Assembly: GCF_016863655.1 (NCBI RefSeq)
Contig: NZ_BOPH01000028.1
Span: forward strand, 1-62,900
DNA: 62,900 nucleotides
Direction of reading: 5' to 3'
From: Virgisporangium ochraceum
GTDB lineage: Bacteria > Actinomycetota > Actinomycetes > Mycobacteriales > Micromonosporaceae
Shown: positions 1-8,153 of the stretch, piece after piece
Layout of the letters: the number at the start of each line of letters is the position of its first letter
How positions within the stretch are numbered: position 1 is the first letter of the stretch
Notes under the pieces: generated by a model
Seen by the model: the letters and a program-made list of their open reading frames with translations, nothing else
Told to the model about the DNA's origin: nothing
The model's database searches: none
Program-made: the position numbers and the translations under genes

Positions 1-94
1 AACGATCAACACACACCCACGACCGCATACGAATCAGGACACTAGCGGCTGGGGTGCACCGTGCGGAGGCGGTGCCATCGGGAGCAGGACAGGC

Positions 95-125
95 GACGGC
101 GGCCCCGCGGAGCGGAGCCGCCGTC
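95..125 (-). terminator. Hairpin downstream of the secreted PA14/propeller gene
   Basis: Perfect 9-bp inverted repeat GACGGCGGC (95-103) and GCCGCCGTC (117-125) with a 13-base loop, lying 23 bases beyond the stop of the leftward gene that ends at 148. There is no T-run, as is common for actinomycete terminators. Bases 1-94 show no gene. Confidence 0.5.
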
Positions 126-147
126 ACTCGGGGGCGGGGGTAATGAC

Positions 148-3100
148 TCAGGCGGCCGGTTCCACCCAGATGTTGCGGTAGCGGACGTTGGCGCCGGCGT
201 CGCCGTGGTCCTGGAGGCGGATCGGGCCCACGGCCGGGCCTTCCGCCGCGCCGCCGCCGGTGGAGCCGTTGATCTCGACGTTGTTGTGCACGACCACGCC
301 GTTCCAGACCACCGTCACCCGCGCGTTCTCGGTCTTCGTGGTGCCGTTGTACCGGGCGGCGCGGAACGTGATGTCGTAGGTCTGCCAGGTCTCCGGCGCG
401 GTGGCCCGGTTGCTGTCGGGCGCCCGCTTCTCGTAGAACGCACCGCACTCGTTCGTCGCCGTGGGCTTGCCGAACGAGTCCAGCACCTGCAGTTCGTACC
501 GGTCCTGCAGGTACACGCCGCTGTTGCCGCGCGCCTGCCCGGTGACCTCCGGCGGCAGGTTCGGGATCCAGAACTCGATGTGCAGCGTGAAGTCGCCGAA
601 GGACTGCTTCGACCGGATGTCACCGCCGAGCACCTCGGCCGAGCCACCCGACACCGGCCACGTCGCCGCGGCGCCGTTGGTGTGCTCCCACGCGTTCAGG
701 TTGGTGCCGTCGAACAGCGTCACGCGCCCGCTGCCGCCGGTCCCCCACGCCTCGAACTCGTAGATGCGCGCGGCCGCGTCCCCGCCGGGGGCGGTGATGT
801 TGAGCCGCACGTATCTCGCCGACACGGCGGTGAAGTCGTGCGTCGTGGTCGAGGCCGTGTTGCCGGTCACCGTCGCGACGGTGGTCCAACTGGACCCGTT
901 GGAGCTGACCTGGAGGGTGAAGTCGCGCGTGTTCCATGCGGTGTTCTCGCCACCGGCACCGGCGTGCTTGACGACGAACCGCGAGATGGTGCGCGCGGCG
1001 CCGAGGTCGACCTGAAGCCACTTCGACGCGCCGGTCGAGCACCATTTGTCGGTGTTGCCGCCGGTCGTGCTGCCGTTGACCGCCTTCGCCGGTCCCTCGT
1101 TGGCGTTGCACGACGAGTCGGCGGTGGCTGTCGCGCCCAGCGCCAGGTTCGACAGCGCGGGACCGCTCGATCCGTACGCCTCGAGCTCGTAGATGCGCGC
1201 GGCCGCGTTGCCGTTGCTCGTCGGTGTCGTGACGTTCAGGCGGATGTATCTGGCCGAGACCGCCGTGAACGTGTGCGTGGTCGTCGAAGCCGTGTTCCCC
1301 GTGACCGTGGCGACCGTGGTCCACGCGGTCCCGTTGGAACTGACCTGGAGGGTGAAGTCGCGCGTATTCCAGGCGGCGTCCTCGCCGCCGGCACCGGCGT
1401 GCTTGACCACGAACCGGTTGAGCGTCTGCGCCGAGCCGAGGTCGACCTGGAGCCACTTGGTGGCGCCGAGCGAGCACCACTTGTCGGTGTTGCCCTGGCT
1501 GACGCTGCCGTTGACGGCCTTCGCCGGTCCCTCGGTGGTGCTGCACGACGAGTCGGCGGTGGCCGCCCTGCCCAGCGCGAGGTTGGTCTCGGCGACGGTG
1601 CCGGGGATCGCGTTGAGCGTGTACCACGCCTCGGTGCTCCACAGCGACTGACCGGTCGACGACGAGAACGGCTTCGGCGAACGGATGTGAACCACGCGGT
1701 CGGTCTGCAGCCCCGGGATCACGAGCGTCACCTTGCGGCCGTCGGCCGACAGCGACGCCGACGAGACCGACAGCGTCTGCTCGTTGAGCTTCGGGCCGCC
1801 GTAGTCGGCGGTCGGCTGGTACCGCCACTGCTTCACCGTGTACTTCGAGGCGAGCGCGGTGGCCGTCTCGGCCGACAGCGGCTGGGTGTACTCGATCTCG
1901 AACCCGTTCGGCGTCGCCCGCATCGCGAGCATGTCGAACACGGCGTTGCCGTTGGGCGTGATCTTCTGCAGGCCGAACTTCAGCTTGCCGGCCTGTCCCC
2001 AGTTGCCGTCGGCGCCGAGGCCGCCGGCGTAGATGGCGCCGTCGGGCCCCTGCGCCAGCTCGGTGACACCGGCCTCCAGGCCCTGCGTCATGCGGAACAG
2101 CGCGCCCTGGTACTCACCGTTGACCTTCTCCAGGAAGCCGCGCTGGATGCCGCCGTACGTCACGTCGGAGATCAGCATCTGTCCCGCGTACGGTCCGTTC
2201 TGGACCCACAGCGGCGTGCTCGGCGAGTTCGCGATCTCGTTCTGCGGCATCCACAGGACCGGCCTGGTCACCGGGTTGTTGTCGAACGGGCCGGCCGGGT
2301 TCATGTAGTGGTTGAAGAACCGGTTCTGCTTGACGTGCAGCAGCTTCGACGACGGCAGCCAGCCACCCTGGTTGTCGGTGACGAAGATGCCGCCCTCGGG
2401 TCCCCACCCGATCCCGTGCGGGGTCCGCAGGCCGCCGGCGATGTACTCCACCGCGCCGTTCGAGCGGTTGACGCGGATCGTGGTGCCCCGGTTGGGCGCC
2501 GGCTGCGGGTCGGTGGTGGCGCCGCCGTAGTTGATCGATACCGACAGGTTCAGGTAGAAGTAGCCGCTCTGGTAGAGCAGGCCGAACGCGAACTCGTGGA
2601 AGTTCTGGCCGAACGGCCACGTCGCGACCGTGCGGTAGACGTCGGTGACGCCGTCGCCGTTGGTGTCCTGGAGTTCGGTCAGGCGGTGCTTCTCCGAGAC
2701 GTAGATGATCCCGTCGACGATCTTTATGCCCATCGGTTCCCGCAGACCCGTCGCGACGCGCGTGCGCGTCACGTTGTTCGGGTTGGTGTTCCCGGTGACG
2801 TTGCCGAGGATCCAGACCTCGCCGAGGGTGTTGAGGCTTCCGCCCCACGTGGTGATCGCGAGGCGCCCGTCGGCGAAGAAGTCCATGCCGGTCACCTGCG
2901 GCTCGAAGCCGCTGGCGCGCAGGTTGGTGAGCGTGTAGCCGGGGTGCAGGCCGGTGAGCGGCAGCCCGTCGCCGGGCGAGTCGCCGCTGGCCTCGCACTC
3001 CTTGCGACCGGGCGCGGTGACGCGCACGACGCCGGCGTCGGTGCTCAGCACCGAGTTCGGCACGGTGACGAACCCGCTGGCGCCCGGGGGCTGCCACTGC

Positions 3101-3567
3101 AGGGTGAGCTGCTGGCCGCCGCCGGCCTCGAAGTGGTCGACGCGCAGCGAGTGGTAGCCGGTGGTGAGGGTGACCGCGCCGTCCTTGGCCGTGACGCCGT
3201 GCAGCCCGTCGTGGTCGATCACCGTCGAGTTGTCGATGATCAGGCGGGACCCGTCGTCGCTGAGCAGCCGGAACGTGTAGTTCCCCGCCGTGGCGATGTT
3301 GATGTTCCCCAGGACCTGCGAGACGAAGTTGTCGGCGATGCCGAAGTCGGTGATGTCGACGGTCGGCACGAGCCGGTCGATGTTGGGTGTCTGTGCCGGT
3401 TTGAGGGTGCACAGCTTGCTGAGCGCCGTCTGCACGTCGAACACGCGCAGCGTGACACCGGGTTCCTGGGGTGGTGGGTCGGCGGCGAGGGCGGGCGGGG
3501 CCTGCGCCGTGACCGCGAGGAGGAAGGCAGCCGTTGCGAGCGCACGGCGATACCAGCGTCGGTGCAT
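148..3567 (-). CDS. Secreted PA14 / beta-propeller / twin discoidin / DUF1080 protein
   Basis: 1139 residues. An N-terminal signal peptide (about residues 1-28, ending ALAAD) is followed by a PA14 lectin-like domain (about 40-185), a glucose/sorbosone-dehydrogenase-like six-bladed propeller region (about 210-535), an Ig-like linker, two F5/8 type C (discoidin, CBM32-like) domains (about 660-800 and 806-945), and a C-terminal 3-keto-disaccharide hydrolase/DUF1080 domain (about 948-1139, beginning TLFDGTNLNAW). The two discoidin domains are nearly the same sequence. The start is fixed by an AGGAGCC ribosome site just upstream. Family knowledge points to an extracellular carbohydrate-binding protein with redox or 3-keto-glycoside hydrolysing activity; the substrate is unknown. 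It is divergent from the ebo cluster and not part of it. Confidence 0.85.
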   Translation of the reverse strand: MHRRWYRRALATAAFLLAVTAQAPPALAADPPPQEPGVTLRVFDVQTALSKLCTLKPAQTPNIDRLVPTVDITDFGIADNFVSQVLGNINIATAGNYTFRLLSDDGSRLIIDNSTVIDHDGLHGVTAKDGAVTLTTGYHSLRVDHFEAGGGQQLTLQWQPPGASGFVTVPNSVLSTDAGVVRVTAPGRKECEASGDSPGDGLPLTGLHPGYTLTNLRASGFEPQVTGMDFFADGRLAITTWGGSLNTLGEVWILGNVTGNTNPNNVTRTRVATGLREPMGIKIVDGIIYVSEKHRLTELQDTNGDGVTDVYRTVATWPFGQNFHEFAFGLLYQSGYFYLNLSVSINYGGATTDPQPAPNRGTTIRVNRSNGAVEYIAGGLRTPHGIGWGPEGGIFVTDNQGGWLPSSKLLHVKQNRFFNHYMNPAGPFDNNPVTRPVLWMPQNEIANSPSTPLWVQNGPYAGQMLISDVTYGGIQRGFLEKVNGEYQGALFRMTQGLEAGVTELAQGPDGAIYAGGLGADGNWGQAGKLKFGLQKITPNGNAVFDMLAMRATPNGFEIEYTQPLSAETATALASKYTVKQWRYQPTADYGGPKLNEQTLSVSSASLSADGRKVTLVIPGLQTDRVVHIRSPKPFSSSTGQSLWSTEAWYTLNAIPGTVAETNLALGRAATADSSCSTTEGPAKAVNGSVSQGNTDKWCSLGATKWLQVDLGSAQTLNRFVVKHAGAGGEDAAWNTRDFTLQVSSNGTAWTTVATVTGNTASTTTHTFTAVSARYIRLNVTTPTSNGNAAARIYELEAYGSSGPALSNLALGATATADSSCNANEGPAKAVNGSTTGGNTDKWCSTGASKWLQVDLGAARTISRFVVKHAGAGGENTAWNTRDFTLQVSSNGSSWTTVATVTGNTASTTTHDFTAVSARYVRLNITAPGGDAAARIYEFEAWGTGGSGRVTLFDGTNLNAWEHTNGAAATWPVSGGSAEVLGGDIRSKQSFGDFTLHIEFWIPNLPPEVTGQARGNSGVYLQDRYELQVLDSFGKPTATNECGAFYEKRAPDSNRATAPETWQTYDITFRAARYNGTTKTENARVTVVWNGVVVHNNVEINGSTGGGAAEGPAVGPIRLQDHGDAGANVRYRNIWVEPAA

Positions 3568-3876
3568 GGTGGCTCCTGGCGTCGTGATGGTGGGCGGTCC
3601 AACACAAACGCGACGTGCCGGGTGGGTCCCCCGAAGGTCCACACCGGCGACGACTTCGCCGATAAGCCGGTCGCTGCCGGTCAGCGTAGGGGCGCCGACA
3701 CGGCGTGTCCAGGACTTCCATTGAAGTTCTACGAACTTTTGTCGATCTATATCGAAAGTTGGCCAAGCGTCACTCTTTCTTTTCCGGACGCCCCGGGATA
3801 GCGTTCGATCCCACCCACGGAAAGCACGGCAAGACACCCCATTCCTGTGTCCAGCCAGCGGAAAGGGGCGAGAAAC
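3568..3876. promoter_or_regulatory. 309-bp divergent intergenic region
   Basis: No gene is seen. It separates the secreted protein (leftward) from the ebo-type operon (rightward). It is AT-richer than its surroundings around 3715-3785 and carries the inverted repeat at 3734-3760. Upstream of 3877 there is a clear ribosome site (GAAAGGGGCGAG). I could not place a convincing -10/-35 pair for the ebo operon. Confidence 0.5.
3734..3760. promoter_or_regulatory. Inverted repeat, probable operator
   Basis: AACTTTTG (3734-3741) and CGAAAGTT (3753-3760) form 8-base arms with one T/G mismatch around an 11-base spacer. It sits in the AT-rich part of the divergent promoter region, about 170 bases upstream of the secreted protein start, so it more likely controls that gene than the ebo operon. 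No cognate regulator gene is adjacent. Confidence 0.4.
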
Positions 3877-5013
3877 ATGCGAACGGGCATCTGGCTGATC
3901 GGGGCGCGGGGATCGGTGGCGGTCACTGCCACGGTCGGCGCGTTCGCGTTGCGCGCGCGGCTGGTCGAGCCGACCGGATGCGTCACCGAACTGCCCGAGT
4001 TCGGCCCGGCCGGGCTGGCCGGCTGGTCCGAGCTCGTGATCGGCGGACACGACGTCGTCACCACCCCGGTGCTGAAGAAGGCCGAGGCGCTCGGCGCCGC
4101 CGGCGTGGTGCCCGCCCGGCTGGTGGCCGCGCTCGCCGGCGAGCTGGCGGCGCACGAGGACGACCTGCGTCCGCTTCCCGCGGGTGGCACCCAGGCGGAG
4201 ACCGCCGAGCTGATAGCGGCAGACCTCACCGCGTTCCGCGAGGTGCACGATCTCGCCACGGTCGTGGTCATCAACGTGTCGACCACCGAGCCGGCGCCGC
4301 AGCCGCACCCCGCGTTCGCCGACCTGGCCGCGTTGCGCGCGGCGCTGGCGTCCGGCGACGCCGTGCTCCCGCCGAGCGCGCTCGGCGCGTACGCCGCGTT
4401 CACGGCCGGCTGCGGCTACGTCGACTTCACGCCCTCCACCGGTGCCCGGCTCCCGGCGCTGCACGAGCTCGCGGTGGAAGCCGGCGTGCCGTACGGCGGC
4501 AACGACGGGAAGACCGGCGAGACGCTCGTCAAGTCGGTGCTGGCGCCCATGTTCGCGCTGCGGAACCTGCGCGTGAACACGTGGAGCGGCCTCAACCTGC
4601 TCGGGGGCGGCGACGGCGCGAACCTCGCCGACCCGGCGGCCAACGCCGCGAAGGTCGCCAGCAAGCAGCGCGTGCTCAGCGACGTGCTCGGCTACCAGCC
4701 GCAGGGCACCAGCCGCATCGACTACGTCGAGGACATCGGCGACTTCAAGACCGCCTGGGACCTCGTCACGTTCTCCGGTTTCCTCGGCACCGGCATGCGC
4801 GTCGAGTTCACCTGGCACGGCTGCGACTCCGCGCTCGCCGCGCCGCTCGTGCTCGACCTCGGCCGGCTCACCGCCGCCGCGCACCACGCCCGCCGCAGCG
4901 GCCCGCTGCCCGAGCTCGCCTTCTTCTTCAAGGACCCGCTGGGGTGCACCTCCGCCGGCCTCTCCGACCAGTGGGCAACGCTCGTCGCGTTCGCGTCCGG
5001 ACTGTCCACATGA
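3877..5013 (+). CDS. myo-Inositol-1-phosphate-synthase-like enzyme (ebo-type cluster)
   Basis: 378 residues. An N-terminal Rossmann start (GIWLIGARGSVA) is followed by the family signatures GNDGKTGETLVKS, LGGGDGANL, IDYVEDIGDFKTAWD and FFFKDPLG, so the NAD-binding and lysine-containing active-site segments are present. The family turns glucose 6-phosphate into inositol 3-phosphate by an internal NAD cycle. It is the first gene of a seven-gene coupled cluster and its stop overlaps the next start as ATGA. In the classical ebo operon the cyclitol-forming member is EboD, a dehydroquinate-synthase-like sugar-phosphate cyclase; here this unrelated cyclase is found instead. The start at 3877 follows a good ribosome site. 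The true substrate may differ from glucose 6-phosphate. Confidence 0.88.
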   Translation: MRTGIWLIGARGSVAVTATVGAFALRARLVEPTGCVTELPEFGPAGLAGWSELVIGGHDVVTTPVLKKAEALGAAGVVPARLVAALAGELAAHEDDLRPLPAGGTQAETAELIAADLTAFREVHDLATVVVINVSTTEPAPQPHPAFADLAALRAALASGDAVLPPSALGAYAAFTAGCGYVDFTPSTGARLPALHELAVEAGVPYGGNDGKTGETLVKSVLAPMFALRNLRVNTWSGLNLLGGGDGANLADPAANAAKVASKQRVLSDVLGYQPQGTSRIDYVEDIGDFKTAWDLVTFSGFLGTGMRVEFTWHGCDSALAAPLVLDLGRLTAAAHHARRSGPLPELAFFFKDPLGCTSAGLSDQWATLVAFASGLST

Positions 5014-5843
5014 GACTGGGTGCGCTGGCGGAACTCGTCCGCGCCCCCGCCGCACTCTCCGTGCCCGGCGACGTGGTGGCCGGTGCCGGCGCGGCCGACG
5101 TGCTCGACCGCCGCACCGCCGGGCTCGCCTGCGCCTCCGTCTGCCTGTACTGGGCCGGGATGGCCGCCAACGACTGGGCCGACCGTGACCTCGACGCCGT
5201 CGAGCGTCCGCGGCGGCCGATCCCGTCGGGCCGCATCAGCGCGCCCGCCGCGCTCGGTGTCGCCGGCGCGTTGACCGCCGCCGGGCTCGCGCTCGCCGGT
5301 GCCGCCGGCGGACGGCGCGCGCTCGCGGTGGCCGGCCCGCTCGCCGCCGCGGTGTGGGCGTACGACCTGAAGGCCAAGAACACCGGCGCCGGGCCGTTCG
5401 CGATGGCCGCCTGCCGCGCGCTCGACGTGCTGCTCGGTGCGAGCACCGGCCGGGTCGCGCGCGCCCTGCCGGCGGCGCTGACGGTGGGCGTGCACACCTA
5501 CACGGTCACGGCCCTGTCGCGCGGGGAGGTCGCCGGCACACGGCCGCGCGTCGCCGCCGCGACCCTCGCCACGACCGCCGCCGTCGCCCTCACCACGGCC
5601 TCCGGACCCGCGTCGACGGTGCTGGCGGCCGACTACGCCCGCCGGTACGCAACGGCACAGGCGCGCGTGCTCACCGACCCGGCCGCGCCCCGCGTCCGCG
5701 CCGCGGTGGGCGCCGGAATCATGGCGCTGCCGGCCCTGCAGGGCGCGCTCACCGCCCGCGCGGGGCGGCCGGTCGCCGGGATCCTGGTCGCCGCGGCGGC
5801 ACCCCTGGGCCGGAGACTCGCCCGCTGGATCTCACCGACATGA
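5010..5843 (+). CDS. eboC: UbiA-family prenyltransferase, EboC-like (SCO3242 family)
   Basis: 277 residues, strongly hydrophobic, about seven to nine membrane segments. The first aspartate-rich motif of UbiA enzymes is visible as NDWADRDLD (NDxxDxxxD) near residues 53-61, followed by ERPRRPIPSGRIS; a second conserved loop contains YDLKAKNTGAGP. UbiA enzymes move an isoprenoid diphosphate onto an acceptor in the membrane. It overlaps the synthase upstream (ATGA) and the isomerase downstream (ATGA). EboC members in other ebo operons are UbiA proteins of unproven substrate. A membrane-bound prenyl or lipid carrier step on the cyclitol-derived metabolite is an inference. Confidence 0.85.
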   Translation: MRLGALAELVRAPAALSVPGDVVAGAGAADVLDRRTAGLACASVCLYWAGMAANDWADRDLDAVERPRRPIPSGRISAPAALGVAGALTAAGLALAGAAGGRRALAVAGPLAAAVWAYDLKAKNTGAGPFAMAACRALDVLLGASTGRVARALPAALTVGVHTYTVTALSRGEVAGTRPRVAAATLATTAAVALTTASGPASTVLAADYARRYATAQARVLTDPAAPRVRAAVGAGIMALPALQGALTARAGRPVAGILVAAAAPLGRRLARWISPT

Positions 5844-6697
5844 CCGGCCACGGGTCCGGCCTCAGGTTCGGCTACGGCACCAACGGGTTCGCCAACCACC
5901 GGCTGGCCGACGCGATCGCGGTCATCGCCGACCTCGGGTACGTCGGCGTCGCGCTGACCCTCGACCACGACCACCTCGACCCGTTCTCCCCCGGGCTGGC
6001 CCGGGAGGTGGCCCGCACGGCCGACCTCCTGCGCGACCGGGACCTCGGCGTCGTCGTCGAGACCGGCGCCCGCTACCTGCTCGACCCGTGGCGCAAGCAC
6101 GCGCCCACGTTCCTCCACGACGACCGCGCGGTGCGCGTCGACTTCCTGCGCCGCGCCGTGGCGATCGGTGCCGACCTCGGTGCCGAGGCCGTCTCCTGCT
6201 GGGCCGGCGTGCGACCGTCCGATGTGGACGACGCGACCGCCTGGTGCCGGCTCGTCGCCGGCGTGGCCGACGTCGTCGCGGCCGCCGACGGGCGCGGGGT
6301 GCCGATCGGTTTCGAGCCCGAGCCGGGCATGCTGGTCGAGAACATCGCCGGGTGGAAGCGGCTGCGGGCGGCGCTCGGCGAACCCGCGGCGTTCGGGCTG
6401 ACCCTCGACATCGGACACTGCCGGTGCCTCGAACCGGTGGGGGTGCCCGAGTGCGTCGCCGACGTGGCGGAGCACCTCGTGAACGTGCAGATCGACGACA
6501 TGGTCCGCGGCGTGCACGAACACCTCGAGTTCGGCACCGGCGAGATCGACTTCCCGCCCGTGCTGCGCGCCCTGCGCGACGGCGGCTACCGCGGGCTGGT
6601 CGCGGTGGAGCTGCCCCGGCACTCCCACGCCGCACCCGACGTGGCGCGCCGGTCGCTCCACTTCCTCCAGGCCGCTTCCCAGGAGGTGACTCAATGA
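5840..6697 (+). CDS. Sugar phosphate isomerase/epimerase-type TIM barrel (ebo-type cluster)
   Basis: 285 residues of the xylose-isomerase-like/AP endonuclease 2 fold. Metal-site candidates are the glutamate in EPEPGMLVEN, aspartate and histidine in LDIGHC, the histidine and glutamates in VHEHLEFGTGEIDF, and a C-terminal VELPRHSHAAPD. Such enzymes isomerise or epimerise sugars and cyclitols, for example in inositol metabolism. The start is the ATG that overlaps the preceding stop (ATGA), and its own stop overlaps EboA. Placed directly after an inositol-phosphate-synthase-like gene, it could act on an inositol or inosose derivative; that is inference. Confidence 0.85.
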   Translation: MTGHGSGLRFGYGTNGFANHRLADAIAVIADLGYVGVALTLDHDHLDPFSPGLAREVARTADLLRDRDLGVVVETGARYLLDPWRKHAPTFLHDDRAVRVDFLRRAVAIGADLGAEAVSCWAGVRPSDVDDATAWCRLVAGVADVVAAADGRGVPIGFEPEPGMLVENIAGWKRLRAALGEPAAFGLTLDIGHCRCLEPVGVPECVADVAEHLVNVQIDDMVRGVHEHLEFGTGEIDFPPVLRALRDGGYRGLVAVELPRHSHAAPDVARRSLHFLQAASQEVTQ

Positions 6698-7302
6698 CGC
6701 TCGACCAGCTGCGGACGGCGCTCACGGGCGTCCCCCAGCACGGCTGGCTCACCGGTGCGGAGGCGAGCGTCCGCGCGGACCCCGACACCGTCGGACGATT
6801 CTTCGCCCAGGCCGACCGCCGGCTCGGCCGCGACCCGTTACCCGACCATCCGGACCTCACCGGCGGCCAGGCGGGGCGGGCGCTGCTGCTCGCGGCGCTC
6901 CTCGACGCCCCCGACCCGGTCGAACGGATCGTCGCCGTGTACCAGCAGGGCGACGCCGCCGAGCGGCTGGCCGTGCTGAAGGCGTTGCCCCTGCTGCCGA
7001 TCGGCGCCGCCGCCGCGCCACTGCTGCACGACGCCCTGCGCACCAATGACACCCGGCTGGTGGCCGCCGCCCTCGGCCCCTACGCATCGCACCTCGACGT
7101 CGCCACCTGGCGTCAGGGCGTCATCAAGTGCGTGTTCATGGGTGTCCCCCTGAAGAACGTCGACGCGCTCGACGAGCGCGCCGACGGTGACCTCGCGGCG
7201 ATGCTCGCCGCGCTCGCGGAGGAGCGCCTCGCCGCCGGCCGCACCATGCCGGCCGACGCGGTGGCGCTGCTCGACCGGCTCTCGCTACGCAAGGAGCGCT
7301 AA
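6694..7302 (+). CDS. eboA: EboA-domain protein
   Basis: 202 residues, soluble, largely helical, without signal peptide or membrane segments. The EboA-type block is in the second half: repeated ALGPYAS / RQGVIKCVFMGVPL / LDERADGDLAAMLAALAEERLAAGR. EboA has no known enzymatic activity; in other bacteria it belongs to the metabolite-traffic (ebo) operon, reported to be needed for a precursor of the cyanobacterial sunscreen scytonemin to reach the periplasm. A strong ribosome site (AGGAGGTGACTC) precedes the ATG, which overlaps the previous stop; its own stop shares an A with the next ATG (TAATG). Confidence 0.85.
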   Translation: MTLDQLRTALTGVPQHGWLTGAEASVRADPDTVGRFFAQADRRLGRDPLPDHPDLTGGQAGRALLLAALLDAPDPVERIVAVYQQGDAAERLAVLKALPLLPIGAAAAPLLHDALRTNDTRLVAAALGPYASHLDVATWRQGVIKCVFMGVPLKNVDALDERADGDLAAMLAALAEERLAAGRTMPADAVALLDRLSLRKER

Positions 7303-8153
7303 TGCGCGTCTTCGACCCCCACATCCACATGACCTCCCGCACCACCGACGACTACCGGCGGATGGCCGACGCCGGCGTCCGCGCGGTCGTGGAGCCGGCC
7401 TTCTGGCTCGGCCAGCCGCGCACCAACCCGGGTTCGTTCGTCGACTACTTCGACTCCCTGATCGGCTGGGAGCCGTACCGGGCCTCGCAGTTCGGCATCC
7501 GGCACCACGCGACGATCGCGCTGAACCCCAAGGAGGCCAACGACCCGCGGTGCCTCGGCGTGCTCGACCTGATGCCCCGGTACCTGGAGAAGGACGGCGT
7601 CGTCGCGGTCGGCGAGATCGGCTACGACTCGATGACCCCGGCCGAGGACCGGGCACTGGCCGCCCAGCTCGCGATGGCGCTGGGCTCGGAGCTGCCGGTG
7701 CTCGTGCACACGCCGCACCGCGACAAGGCCGCCGGCACGAAGCGGACGCTCGACGTGGTCGGAGAGTCCACGATGGACCCCGGCATGGTGCTGATCGACC
7801 ACCTGAACGAGGTCACCGTGCCGCTGGTGCGCGACACCGGCTGCTGGATGGGCTTCTCCATCTACCCGGAGACCAAGATGTCGCCGCCGCGCATGGTCGG
7901 CATCCTCAAGGAGCACGGCCTGGAGCGGATGCTGGTGAACTCCGCGGCCGACTGGGGCCACTCCGACCCGCTGCTCACCGTCGAGACCGGCCGGGCCATG
8001 CTGGCGGCCGGCTTCAGCGACGACGACGTCGACCGCGTGCTCTGGCGCAACCCGGTGGAGTTCTACGGCCAGTCGGGCCGGCTGGACCTCTCCGACATCC
8101 CGGCTCCGGCCGCCACGTTCGCGGGGAGCTCGATCGCGCGCGGCGGCGGGTGA
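7302..8153 (+). CDS. eboB: EboB-type TatD-like metal hydrolase
   Basis: 283 residues, amidohydrolase/TatD-like TIM barrel. Visible metal ligands: FDPHIHM near the N-terminus, the glutamate of VGEIGYD, HTPHRDK, the aspartate and histidine of LIDHLNE, and a late aspartate in NSAADWG. These residues are all present, so it should be active. EboB of other ebo operons is of this type. It is translationally coupled on both sides (TAATG upstream, TGATG downstream). The substrate is unknown; in context a phosphoester, lactone or amide of the exported metabolite is possible. Confidence 0.87.
   Translation: MRVFDPHIHMTSRTTDDYRRMADAGVRAVVEPAFWLGQPRTNPGSFVDYFDSLIGWEPYRASQFGIRHHATIALNPKEANDPRCLGVLDLMPRYLEKDGVVAVGEIGYDSMTPAEDRALAAQLAMALGSELPVLVHTPHRDKAAGTKRTLDVVGESTMDPGMVLIDHLNEVTVPLVRDTGCWMGFSIYPETKMSPPRMVGILKEHGLERMLVNSAADWGHSDPLLTVETGRAMLAAGFSDDDVDRVLWRNPVEFYGQSGRLDLSDIPAPAATFAGSSIARGGG

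Noticed and set aside
61..3801. A very long open frame on the plus strand opposite the secreted multidomain gene
   Set aside because: Its product is an Arg/Val/Gly-rich sequence without domains. High GC in third codon positions of the real minus-strand gene creates such antisense frames. The same applies to long antisense frames opposite most genes in the window.
3800..3820. GTTCGATCC resembling a tRNA T-loop
   Set aside because: No matching T-stem, acceptor stem or anticodon arm can be built around it.
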